A stretch of 6,587 bases of DNA from an uncultured Oscillospiraceae bacterium (GTDB lineage Bacteria; Bacillota_A; Clostridia; Oscillospirales; Oscillospiraceae), in NCBI GenBank assembly GCA_947631215.1, contig CANRKN010000118.1, positions 1 to 6,587 on the forward strand. The letters run 5' to 3'. Position 1 is the first letter of the stretch; every line of letters starts with the position of its first letter. A program made the translations under genes and the position numbers. This document shows, one piece after another, positions 1 through 6,510 of the stretch. The notes below the pieces were generated by a model. The model was not told the origin of the DNA. It did no database searches and saw only the letters and a list, made by a program, of their open reading frames with translations.

Positions 1-9
1 TGCGAGCTG

Positions 10-24
10 TATAATTATGTCAAC
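10..24 (+). promoter_or_regulatory. Candidate -10 box and Spo0A-like box upstream of spoIIE
   Basis: A perfect TATAAT lies at 10-15, 36 bases before the spoIIE start; its -35 partner would lie left of the window, so the promoter cannot be completed. Just downstream, positions 16-24 match 7 of 9 bases of the Spo0A box TTTGTCRAA. In Bacillus subtilis spoIIE is transcribed by sigma-A RNA polymerase activated by phosphorylated Spo0A, which makes the pairing plausible. The box lies downstream of the -10 element, however, which is not the usual place for activation. The -10 call is moderate and the Spo0A call is weak. Confidence 0.4.
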
Positions 25-50
25 ACATACAGCACAACGGAGGTATCGCC

Positions 51-2369
51 ATGGCGGCACGGGTGAAGCAGGCAGCGGGCGCCGGTCTTTTGCAGGAGGC
101 GCTCCGGCGCAGGCCGGCGCTGAAAAGGAGGCTGGGGGATGCGGGGATCTTCCTGCTGGGGCTGGCGTTGGGTGCAGGACGGCTGTTCTCTGCCCCGGGG
201 CCCTTCGGCCTGGCCATCGTGGCGGCGGCGGGCTGGGAACTGCGAGGGTTTTTGTGCCTGGCCGGGACGGCGGTGGGGTACCTGCTGGCCGGGGGGCTCT
301 TCGGCGGCATCCGGTACATAGCGGCGGCGCTGCTCATTTTTACCGTGGGCTTCGTGACCCAGGGGATGAAGTTTCGCCGTCAGAGCTGGGTCATGCCGGT
401 CATTGCGGCGGCTATCGCCGGGCTCACGGGCATCTTCTACGGCCTGGATACGGTCGCGGGCGTGCCCGGGTCGGTGCGTGTCTTTTTGGAGACGGTGCTC
501 ACCGGGGGGCTTTCCTGGCTCTTTGCCCGGGCGCTGGAAAGGCCCCGGGGCGCCGCCGAGGCGGACGACATGCTCCGGGGCATCGGCGCGGCGGCCCTGG
601 CGGCCTGTGCCCTCATGGCCCTGGGGCCGGTGGAGATATTCCACATCGCCTCTATAGGCCGGGCCCTGGCCATGACGGCGGTGCTGGCGGCGGGCTTTTG
701 CGGCGGGCCTATGCCCGGGTGCGCCGCGGGCTGCGCCATGGGCCTGGCTATGGACATGGCGGAGGGGGCGGTTTTATATTACGGCGCGGCCTGGGCCTTT
801 GCAGGCCTCGCCGCCGGGGCCCTCTACCGGTTCGGAAAGCTCACCTTTTCCGTCAGCTTCTGCGCCGCCAACGCGGTGGCGGTGCTGCTGGGCTGGGGCG
901 GGGAGGTGCGGGTGTCGGCGCTCTATGAGTGTTTCATCGCGTCGGTGGTGTTCATGCTCCTGCCCCAGGCCGCCTTGAGCCCGGTGGGCTCCCTGCTGCG
1001 GGTGGGCCGGGGCCGGGGGGAAACGGCCTATAGGCTCTTCCAGGCGGACCGGCTCACCCACCTGAGCGCGGGGTTTCGGAAGCTCTACGACTGCGCCTCA
1101 CGGCCCGCGCCGGAGCGGACCCGCCGGGGGGAGGTGGCCAATCTCTTCGACCGGGCGGCGGACACGGTCTGCCGGGACTGCGTGCGCCGGGAGCGGTGCT
1201 GGAAGACGGACAGCGCCGGGACGGTGAAGCTCTTGTCGCCGCTGCTGGACGTCATGGCCCGGAAGGGGACCATAGCCGCCGCGGACGTACCGGAGGAGTT
1301 CCGCCGCCAGTGCGTGCGGCTGGAGGCCTTCGTGGGGGCGGTGAACGGGGAGCTGCGGGGCCTTGCCTACCGGCGGCAGTACCGGGCCCGGCTGAAGGAG
1401 GGCCGGGCGGCGGCCTACGGCCAGTTCGTGGACATGGCCCAGGTCATGGAGGACGCGGCGAGAGAGCTCAGCGGTGCGGCGGGGCCGGACATGGCCGCTG
1501 AGCGGCGGCTCATACGATACCTCAAAACCAAGGACCTGGAGGGGGTGTGCTCCGTGTTCCGGGACGGGAAGGGGCGGCTGCACGCCCTCATCGAGGGACC
1601 GGGGGCGGAAGCCTTGGGACAGGAACCGAACTATTTGGAAACGCTCAGTGAGGTGCTGGGGGTGCGGCTTTGCCAGATCGTCGGCCCGGAGAGCGCCCGG
1701 ATGGTGCTGCGCCAGGCGGAGCCATTGGCGGTGTCCGTGGGTATCGCGTCGCTGAAAAAGGAGGGGGAGAGCGTCTCCGGGGACAGGGGGACCTATTTCA
1801 AGACCGACTACGGGACGCTGTGCGTTATCCTCTCCGACGGCATGGGCAGCGGCGAGGACGCCGCCCGGGAGAGCCAGGCCGCGGTGGAGATATTGGAGGA
1901 GTTGCTGAAAGCCGGGATGGAGCCGGGCTGCGCCATGCGGCTATTAAATTCCGCGGCCATGCTGAAAAACGGGGATGAGTGGGGCTACGCCACGGTGGAC
2001 CTGTGCTGCATCGACCTGTTCACCGGGGAGACCCAGTTTATAAAATACGGCGCCGCCCCCAGCTATATCAAGACCGGCCGGGCCATCCGCCGGGTGAAGG
2101 GGACCAGCCTTGCCGCCGGGATGCTGGCGGGGGAGGGGTCCGCGCCGGACCTCACCCGCATGCGCCTGCGGCCCGGGAACGTGGCCCTTATCGCCTCCGA
2201 CGGGGTGCTGGCGGAGAACTCCGACCAGTGGCTGCGGGACATCCTGGCCTCCGCCGACGGCACGGAGACCAAGGACCTGGCCAAGGCCGCCCTCCGGGCC
2301 GCCTCGGGCCGGTTCGGCAACGCCGACGACATGACGGCCCTGGCCATCCGGGTGGAGGAGCGGCAGTGA
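51..2369 (+). CDS. spoIIE: Stage II sporulation protein E, membrane-bound PP2C-type serine phosphatase
   Basis: A 772-residue protein, slightly shorter than the 827 residues of B. subtilis SpoIIE. In that system SpoIIE dephosphorylates the anti-anti-sigma factor SpoIIAA to release sigma-F in the forespore, and also acts with FtsZ at the polar septum. Residues about 30-310 form a hydrophobic block with roughly ten membrane segments. Residues about 310-560 form the linker/regulatory region, with a cysteine cluster C374-x2-C377-x5-C383-W384. The C-terminal phosphatase domain (about 565-772) keeps the PP2C metal-binding motifs: SGD with D578, SDGMGSG with D596, SDGV with D717 and ADDMT with D759/D760. 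All expected acidic residues are present, so it should be active. The ATG is preceded by GGAGGT at 39-44 with a 6-base spacer. No frameshift or truncation is seen. Its C-terminal codons overlap the possible GTG start of the next gene. Confidence 0.97.
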   Translation: MAARVKQAAGAGLLQEALRRRPALKRRLGDAGIFLLGLALGAGRLFSAPGPFGLAIVAAAGWELRGFLCLAGTAVGYLLAGGLFGGIRYIAAALLIFTVGFVTQGMKFRRQSWVMPVIAAAIAGLTGIFYGLDTVAGVPGSVRVFLETVLTGGLSWLFARALERPRGAAEADDMLRGIGAAALAACALMALGPVEIFHIASIGRALAMTAVLAAGFCGGPMPGCAAGCAMGLAMDMAEGAVLYYGAAWAFAGLAAGALYRFGKLTFSVSFCAANAVAVLLGWGGEVRVSALYECFIASVVFMLLPQAALSPVGSLLRVGRGRGETAYRLFQADRLTHLSAGFRKLYDCASRPAPERTRRGEVANLFDRAADTVCRDCVRRERCWKTDSAGTVKLLSPLLDVMARKGTIAAADVPEEFRRQCVRLEAFVGAVNGELRGLAYRRQYRARLKEGRAAAYGQFVDMAQVMEDAARELSGAAGPDMAAERRLIRYLKTKDLEGVCSVFRDGKGRLHALIEGPGAEALGQEPNYLETLSEVLGVRLCQIVGPESARMVLRQAEPLAVSVGIASLKKEGESVSGDRGTYFKTDYGTLCVILSDGMGSGEDAARESQAAVEILEELLKAGMEPGCAMRLLNSAAMLKNGDEWGYATVDLCCIDLFTGETQFIKYGAAPSYIKTGRAIRRVKGTSLAAGMLAGEGSAPDLTRMRLRPGNVALIASDGVLAENSDQWLRDILASADGTETKDLAKAALRAASGRFGNADDMTALAIRVEERQ
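2354..2368 (+). promoter_or_regulatory. Shine-Dalgarno and alternative GTG start overlapping the spoIIE stop
   Basis: GGAGG at 2354-2358 sits 7 bases before a GTG at 2366 that shares bases with the spoIIE TGA stop (the four bases GTGA). This is a classic geometry for translational coupling. The GTG is in frame with the downstream small gene and would lengthen its product from 93 to 129 residues. The purine run also encodes the Glu-Glu near the SpoIIE C-terminus, so it may be coincidental. Confidence 0.35.
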
Positions 2370-2457
2370 ACGGGACAAAGCTGAAACCCTTCCGGAAATG
2401 GCGGCGGCCCCTGCATAAGACCGCCCGCCGGCGGTTAGACTGGAAACATCGGGAAAC

Positions 2458-2465
2458 GGAGGAGG
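2458..2465 (+). promoter_or_regulatory. Strong Shine-Dalgarno favouring the ATG at 2474
   Basis: GGAGGAGG, an excellent anti-16S complement, ends 8 bases before the ATG at 2474. It is the main reason to prefer the 93-residue product over the longer GTG-initiated form. Confidence 0.75.
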
Positions 2466-2473
2466 CTCCAGCG

Positions 2474-2755
2474 ATGGTAAAGGGCACGAACCGGCGGGTG
2501 GTAGTGGTCAAGTCCCCGGACCCAAGGATATTTGACGAGGCGATCTTCATCGTGCGGGAGGACCTGTTCCACCGGGGCACCAGCGCCGAGAAGGTCATGA
2601 GCGAGGCGAGAAGGGCGGCGGGGGCATATCTCCGCGGCGCCACGGGCCTTAAAAAGCCGCCCCTGTGGCGGCGCATCCCGGCGGGGCTGTTCGCGGCCTT
2701 AAGCGCGGCGGCCGCCGGGGCGGTGTGGCTGGTGTTCCGCCTGGTGGGCGTGTAG
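2474..2755 (+). CDS. Small basic protein with one C-terminal membrane segment, function unknown
   Basis: A 93-residue protein that I cannot assign to a characterised family. Residues 1-32 form a compact segment with the run VVVVKSPDPRIFDEAIFIVRED, shown here only to mark its key features: a beta-like valine stretch, an SPDP turn and a helix. A charged helix follows (about 38-52). The tail has basic residues (KKPPLWRR) and then a hydrophobic stretch, about 67-91, that looks like one membrane span, giving a tail-anchored layout. The ATG is chosen because GGAGGAGG lies at 2458-2465 with an 8-base spacer and because the globular-looking part begins there. An in-frame GTG at 2366 would add 36 highly basic residues of low-complexity character. 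I have an unverified memory of similar short proteins in Clostridia genomes, some with unreliable translation-factor labels. It lies 104 bases after spoIIE and just before a terminator, so co-transcription with spoIIE and a sporulation link are plausible. Confidence 0.75.
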   Translation: MVKGTNRRVVVVKSPDPRIFDEAIFIVREDLFHRGTSAEKVMSEARRAAGAYLRGATGLKKPPLWRRIPAGLFAALSAAAAGAVWLVFRLVGV

Positions 2756-2794
2756 GGTCCAAACCTATCACATACTGCAAAATCGTCAACAAGC

Positions 2795-2828
2795 AAGCCA
2801 TAAAGCGTACTGCGCTTTATGGCTTTTT
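2795..2828 (+). terminator. Intrinsic terminator after the spoIIE unit
   Basis: A perfect 13-bp stem: 2795-2807 (AAGCCATAAAGCG) pairs with 2813-2825, with the 5-base loop TACTG between. The T run is 2824-2828, its first two bases closing the stem, so three unpaired T follow. It begins 40 bases after the small gene's stop and ends 41 bases before the transporter start. It should separate the sporulation unit from the transporter-ksgA-pckG unit. There is no comparable T run for the opposite strand. Confidence 0.85.
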
Positions 2829-2833
2829 CCCTG

Positions 2834-2862
2834 TTGCTTTTGTGGGCGGCGAGTGTTAAACT
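2834..2862 (+). promoter_or_regulatory. Candidate extended -10 promoter for the transporter operon
   Basis: TTGCTT at 2834-2839 (4 of 6 matches to TTGACA) is followed after exactly 17 bases by TAAACT at 2857-2862 (4 of 6 matches to TATAAT). A TG at 2854-2855, one base before the -10, gives the extended -10 motif. It lies directly after the terminator and before the first gene of the next unit, where a promoter is expected. The predicted transcription start falls at about 2869, on the ATG itself. Confidence 0.45.
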
Positions 2863-2868
2863 CTTCTT

Positions 2869-3789
2869 ATGGATATCGTTTCAGTTTTTAATGTGATGCT
2901 CACGATGCTCATTTTGCTCATCGTGGGCGTGGCGGCCTCCAAGACGGGCGTGGTGGACGCCGAGACCAACCGGCGGCTGACCAAGTTCGCCATGGCCGTG
3001 CCCCAGTGCGCCATCATCCTCTCCAGCGCCATGAACCTGGAGATGGAGATGACGGTGGGGAAGGTGCTGGGCATATTGGGCGCAGGTATGGTGATGTACG
3101 CGCTCCTGATCGCCCTCGCCGTGCTGGCCCCCCGCATCGCCGGGGTGAAGGGCGCGGACCTGGGGGTGTTCACCTTCCTGGGCGCCTTCGGAAACGTGGC
3201 CTATATGGGCTATCCCCTGGTGGGGGCGCTGTTCGGCTCCGACGCGGTGTTTTACGCCACCATCCTGTGCATCCCCTTCAACCTGCTGGCCTTCACCGTG
3301 GGGGTGGATATGATCAGCGGCGGGGGCAAGCGGGAAAAGCTCTCCTGGCGGTCGTTCGTGAACCCGCCCATGGTGTGCTCCGTGCTGGCGGTGATCATCG
3401 TGTTCCTCCCCATCCGCTGGCCCGGGCCACTGACCGAGGCGGTGTCCGTGCTGGGGAACATGATGCTGCCCATCTCCATGATCATCATCGGCTCCTCCCT
3501 GGGGGAGCAGAAGCTCGCCGACGTGTTCCTGGACTGGCGGGTATATCTGTTTTCCCCGGTGAAGCTGCTGCTGGCCCCGGCCCTGCTGTGGGCGGTGATG
3601 GGGCTGTTTATCAAAGAGGAGCTTCTTCTCAACACCATCACCGTGCTGGGGGGCATGCCCTGCGCGGCGGTGGCGGCCATGCTGTCGATCCAGTACGGGG
3701 GCAACGAGCGGCTCGCCAGCCGCGCGGTGGTGCTGACCACGGTACTGAGCGTGGGCACCATCCCGCTGGTGTGCTGGCTCCTGCTGTAA
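2869..3789 (+). CDS. AEC (auxin efflux carrier)-family transporter, malate permease-like
   Basis: A 306-residue integral membrane protein of the AEC/Mem_trans family. The length is typical, and hydrophobic segments run the full length, consistent with about ten spans. Diagnostic features are the conserved GNVAYMGYPL stretch (residues 108-117, the N-x-x-x-x-G-x-P signature in the fifth-helix region) and a C-terminal half of the usual form: a GGMPCAAVAAML segment, a YGG-N-x-x-x-AS-R stretch, then a TVLS-x-GTIPL final helix. Bacterial members include malate and other organic-anion permeases, but substrate cannot be read from sequence, so malate is only one option. The ATG at 2869 has no convincing Shine-Dalgarno; a GTG at 2893 and an ATG at 2896 lie in frame but would remove part of the first span. 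The gene ends 4 bases before ksgA, implying one transcript. Confidence 0.9.
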   Translation: MDIVSVFNVMLTMLILLIVGVAASKTGVVDAETNRRLTKFAMAVPQCAIILSSAMNLEMEMTVGKVLGILGAGMVMYALLIALAVLAPRIAGVKGADLGVFTFLGAFGNVAYMGYPLVGALFGSDAVFYATILCIPFNLLAFTVGVDMISGGGKREKLSWRSFVNPPMVCSVLAVIIVFLPIRWPGPLTEAVSVLGNMMLPISMIIIGSSLGEQKLADVFLDWRVYLFSPVKLLLAPALLWAVMGLFIKEELLLNTITVLGGMPCAAVAAMLSIQYGGNERLASRAVVLTTVLSVGTIPLVCWLLL

Positions 3790-3793
3790 CGCC

Positions 3794-4642
3794 ATGGACC
3801 TTTGTAATTATAACGAGATGCGCGCCCTCCTGGCCGACGCGGGCTTTCGCTTTTCCAAGGCTAAGGGCCAGAACTTCCTGACCGCATCATGGGTCCCGGA
3901 GCGCATCGCAGACGAGGCGGAACTGGGCCCCGGGGACGGGGTGGTGGAGATAGGCCCCGGGGTGGGATGCCTCACCCAGCGGCTGGCGGAGAGAGCGGGA
4001 AAGGTGCTGGCCTATGAGGTGGACGAGGCGCTGCGGCCCGTGCTGGCGCAGACATTGCGCGGCCTTGACAACGTGCAGGTCCTCTTCGCCGACGTGATGG
4101 GCCGGGACCTGGCCGCGGACGCGGAGGAGCTGCTCCCGGGCGTGCGCCACACGGTGTGCGCCAACCTCCCCTACAGCATCACCACGCCGGTGCTGACAAA
4201 GCTGTATCAGGCCCGGTGCTTTGAAAGTATACTGGTGATGGTGCAAAAGGAAGTGGCCCAGCGGATGTGCGCCCGGGCGGGGCAGGGGGACTACGGCGCG
4301 TTCACCCTGCTGACGGAGTGGTACGCGGAAGCGGAGACGCTCTTCACCGTGGGGCCTGAGTGCTTCGTGCCCCGGCCCAAGGTCCACAGCGCCGTGGTGC
4401 GTCTCGCCATGCGCAGGGATCCGCCGGCGGACGTGGACGAGAATGCGTTCTTTAAAGTTGTCCGGACGGCCTTCAACATGCGGCGCAAGACCCTGGTAAA
4501 TTCCCTGGACGGGCTCTGCGGCAGGGAAAAGGCAGCGGCAGCCCTCAATCAATGCGGCCTGGACGGTAATATCCGCGGCGAGGCGCTCAGTTTGGAGCAG
4601 TTCGCCGCGCTCACCAATGTGATCTATTCGATGAAAGTATAG
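3794..4642 (+). CDS. rsmA: 16S rRNA dimethyladenosine transferase (KsgA/RsmA)
   Basis: A 282-residue SAM-dependent methyltransferase, also called ksgA. The family dimethylates two adjacent adenines in helix 45 near the 3' end of 16S rRNA (A1518 and A1519 in E. coli numbering), a late small-subunit maturation step; loss gives kasugamycin resistance. Motifs in order: GQNFL (25-29); SAM-binding motif I EIGPGVGCLT (52-61); the acidic motif E75-V-D77 that binds the SAM ribose; the catalytic NLPY (124-127); then VQKEVAQRM; and CFVPRPKVHSAVVRL, followed by a helical C-terminal domain with FNMRRKTLVNSL. All key residues are intact and the length is normal. The start fits the family's usual N-terminus. 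There is only a 4-base gap after the transporter stop and no strong Shine-Dalgarno, so translation probably depends on coupling. Its own TAG stop overlaps the Shine-Dalgarno of pckG. The commonly neighbouring rnmV is not in this window. Confidence 0.97.
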   Translation: MDLCNYNEMRALLADAGFRFSKAKGQNFLTASWVPERIADEAELGPGDGVVEIGPGVGCLTQRLAERAGKVLAYEVDEALRPVLAQTLRGLDNVQVLFADVMGRDLAADAEELLPGVRHTVCANLPYSITTPVLTKLYQARCFESILVMVQKEVAQRMCARAGQGDYGAFTLLTEWYAEAETLFTVGPECFVPRPKVHSAVVRLAMRRDPPADVDENAFFKVVRTAFNMRRKTLVNSLDGLCGREKAAAALNQCGLDGNIRGEALSLEQFAALTNVIYSMKV

Positions 4643-4647
4643 GAGGT
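4641..4647 (+). promoter_or_regulatory. Shine-Dalgarno of pckG overlapping the ksgA stop
   Basis: AGGAGGT at 4641-4647 lies 7 bases before the ATG at 4655, and its first two bases are the last two of the ksgA TAG stop (4640-4642). Ribosomes terminating on ksgA would finish on the pckG initiation site, which suggests coupling. The site is near-consensus, so pckG can also initiate strongly on its own. Confidence 0.85.
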
Positions 4648-4654
4648 AAGACCA

Positions 4655-6421
4655 ATGGCGCTGACGACCAACAAGTATGTGCTGGACTGGGTGCAGGAGT
4701 GCGCCGAGCTGTGCCGCCCTGACGAGGTGGTGTGGCTCACCGGCAGCGAGGACGAGCTGGAGGCCCTGCGGAAGCAGGCTGTGGAGGAGGGCATCCTCAT
4801 CAAGCTCAACGAGGATAAGCTGCCCGGCTGCTACTATCACCGCAGCAACCCCAACGACGTGGCCCGCGTGGAGGGGCGCACCTTCATCTGCTGCCCCAAG
4901 CAGGAGGACGCCGGCCCCACCAACAACTGGATGGCTCCCGACGAGATGAAGGCGAAGCTGAACGCCATCTACAAGGGCTCCATGATGGGCCGGAAGATGT
5001 ACGTGGTGCCCTATTCCATGTCCGTGATGGGCTCCCCCTTCGCCAAGTACGGCTTTGAGCTGACCGACAGCATCTATGTGGTGCTGAACATGGCCATCAT
5101 GACCCGCATGGGCAAGGAGGTCTACGACTACCTGGGCGACAGCCCCGACTTCATCAAGGGCCTGCATTCCTCCGCGGATATGGACCCGGAGCAGCGCTAT
5201 ATCGCCCACTTCCCCCAGGAGAACGCCATCATGACCGTGAACTCCGCCTACGGCGGCAACGCCCTGCAGGGGAAGAAGTGCTTCGCCCTGCGTATCGCCT
5301 CGTGCCTGGGCCGGGACGAGGGGTGGCTGGCCGAGCACATGCTCATCCTGGGCATCGAGAACCCCAAGGGGGAGATCACCTATGTGTGCGCCGCCTTCCC
5401 CTCCGCCTGCGGCAAGACGAACCTGGCCATGCTCATCCCCCCGGAGAGCTACCGCAAAAAGGGCTGGAAGTGCTGGACCGTGGGCGACGACATCGCCTGG
5501 CTGCGGCCCGGCCCCGACGGGCGGCTGTGGGCCGTGAACCCGGAGAACGGCTTCTTCGGCGTGGCCCCCGGCACCAGCATGAAGTCCAACCCCAACGCCC
5601 TGGAGAGCACCAAGAAGAACACCATCTTTACGAATGTCGTCCTTAAGCCTGACGGCACCGTCTGGTGGGAGGGCATGGACAAGAACCCGCCCACGGACGC
5701 CCTGGACTGGAAGGGCAACCCCTGGGACCCCGCCAGCGGCGTGAAGGGCGCTCACCCCAACTCCCGCTTCACCGCCCCCGCCAAGAACTGCCCCTGCGTC
5801 AGCCCCAAGTTCGACGACCCCCAGGGCGTGCCCATCTCCGCCATCATCTTCGGCGGCCGCCGGGCCCATACCGTGCCCCTGGTGTACCAGTCGAAGAGCT
5901 GGGCCCACGGTGTGTTCACCGGCTCCGTCATGGGCTCGGAGAAGACCGCCGCCGCCGAGGGCCAGGTGGGCGAGCTGCGCCGTGACCCCATGGCCATGCT
6001 GCCCTTCTGCGGCTACCACATGGCGGACTACTGGCAGCACTGGCTGGATATGGAGGCGAAGCTCTCAAACCCGCCTAAGATATTCAACGTCAACTGGTTC
6101 CGCATGGACGACCAGGGCAACTTCATGTGGCCCGGCTTCGGCGAGAACCTGCGGGCCCTGGAGTGGATCCTGGGCCGCTGCGACGGCACCGCCGGCGCCC
6201 AGGAGACGCCGCTGGGCTTCCTGCCCCGGCCGGAGGACATCGACCTCACCGGCCTGGAGGACGAGGTGTCCCCCGAGACCTTGAAGGCCCTGCTCACCGT
6301 GGACCCGGCGGACTGGAAGGGCGAGGTGGCCGACATCAAGGCACACTACGCCAAGTTCGGCGACAAACTCCCGCAGGCCCTCAGGGACTGCCTGGCCGGC
6401 CTGGAGGCCTGGGTGGGCTGA
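4655..6421 (+). CDS. pckG: Phosphoenolpyruvate carboxykinase (GTP)
   Basis: A 588-residue cytosolic enzyme that interconverts oxaloacetate plus GTP with PEP, GDP and CO2. In fermentative anaerobes it may run toward oxaloacetate, but direction cannot be read here. The GTP-type rather than ATP-type family is shown by the substrate-region run NWMAPDEM, then YVVPYSMSVMGSP, FPQENAIMTVNSAYGGNALQ and GKKCFALRIAS (metal-site Lys about 208). H228 is the likely metal-ligand histidine. The P-loop is PSACGKTN with the hallmark reactive C252 and K254/T255. The kinase-2 motif is GDDIAWL (277-283, D278/D279). The mobile-lid region includes AHPNSRF (366-372), and a C-terminal nucleotide-site stretch contains FNVNWFRMDD. 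Length is near the family norm and no key residue is missing. Codon use is very strongly C/G-ending, more uniform than in spoIIE, consistent with high expression. No clear terminator follows before the tRNA promoter. Confidence 0.97.
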   Translation: MALTTNKYVLDWVQECAELCRPDEVVWLTGSEDELEALRKQAVEEGILIKLNEDKLPGCYYHRSNPNDVARVEGRTFICCPKQEDAGPTNNWMAPDEMKAKLNAIYKGSMMGRKMYVVPYSMSVMGSPFAKYGFELTDSIYVVLNMAIMTRMGKEVYDYLGDSPDFIKGLHSSADMDPEQRYIAHFPQENAIMTVNSAYGGNALQGKKCFALRIASCLGRDEGWLAEHMLILGIENPKGEITYVCAAFPSACGKTNLAMLIPPESYRKKGWKCWTVGDDIAWLRPGPDGRLWAVNPENGFFGVAPGTSMKSNPNALESTKKNTIFTNVVLKPDGTVWWEGMDKNPPTDALDWKGNPWDPASGVKGAHPNSRFTAPAKNCPCVSPKFDDPQGVPISAIIFGGRRAHTVPLVYQSKSWAHGVFTGSVMGSEKTAAAEGQVGELRRDPMAMLPFCGYHMADYWQHWLDMEAKLSNPPKIFNVNWFRMDDQGNFMWPGFGENLRALEWILGRCDGTAGAQETPLGFLPRPEDIDLTGLEDEVSPETLKALLTVDPADWKGEVADIKAHYAKFGDKLPQALRDCLAGLEAWVG

Positions 6422-6449
6422 AAAATCGCAAAAAGACGCAAATTTACGA

Positions 6450-6478
6450 TTGACAATCCCCGGATTTGATGGTATTAT
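6450..6478 (+). promoter_or_regulatory. Sigma-A promoter for tRNA-Leu
   Basis: A perfect TTGACA at 6450-6455, an exactly 17-base spacer, and TATTAT at 6473-6478 (5 of 6 to TATAAT). Transcription is predicted from about 6485, giving a roughly 26-base 5' leader before the tRNA. This is a strong, stable-RNA-type promoter in an otherwise GC-rich neighbourhood. Confidence 0.88.
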
Positions 6479-6480
6479 AA

Positions 6481-6504
6481 CTGGGCGCTCAGGAGAGCGC
6501 CCAG
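6481..6504 (+). other. Perfect 10-bp inverted repeat between promoter and tRNA
   Basis: CTGGGCGCTC (6481-6490) and GAGCGCCCAG (6495-6504) are exact reverse complements around the loop AGGA. No T run follows, so it is not a standard intrinsic terminator for pckG. It overlaps the predicted transcription start and ends 6 bases before the tRNA. It could be a hairpin in the tRNA 5' leader, or a DNA operator-like palindrome; which one is unknown. Confidence 0.6.
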
Positions 6505-6510
6505 ACATAC

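Noticed and set aside
15..644. A 209-codon - strand frame opposite the start of spoIIE
   Set aside because: Pro/Arg/Gln-rich antisense shadow with no supporting signals.
17..928. A 303-codon + strand frame overlapping spoIIE
   Set aside because: A Gly/Arg/Ala-rich out-of-frame reading of the SpoIIE membrane region, with no recognisable motif.
1979..2473. The upstream extension of the small gene's frame inside spoIIE
   Set aside because: Before the GTG at 2366 the frame reads a Gly/Arg/Pro-rich shadow of the SpoIIE phosphatase domain; only the part from 2366 or 2474 has start signals.
2881..3795. A 304-codon open frame on the - strand opposite the AEC transporter
   Set aside because: The product is a His/Gln/Gly-rich low-complexity sequence, an antisense shadow of the membrane protein gene.
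4592..4630. Possible promoter for pckG inside the end of ksgA
   Set aside because: TTGGAG at 4592 has no acceptable -10 element at a 16-18 base spacing.
3887..6040. A 717-codon open frame on the - strand opposite ksgA and pckG
   Set aside because: It lies opposite two unmistakable conserved genes, its product is rich in His, Gly, Val and Ala in the way expected of an antisense shadow of GC-rich code, and it shows no domain or ribosome binding site.
6424..6451. Short inverted repeat AATCG/CGATT after the pckG stop as a possible terminator
   Set aside because: Only 5 bp with a long spacer and no T run; too weak to form a terminator.
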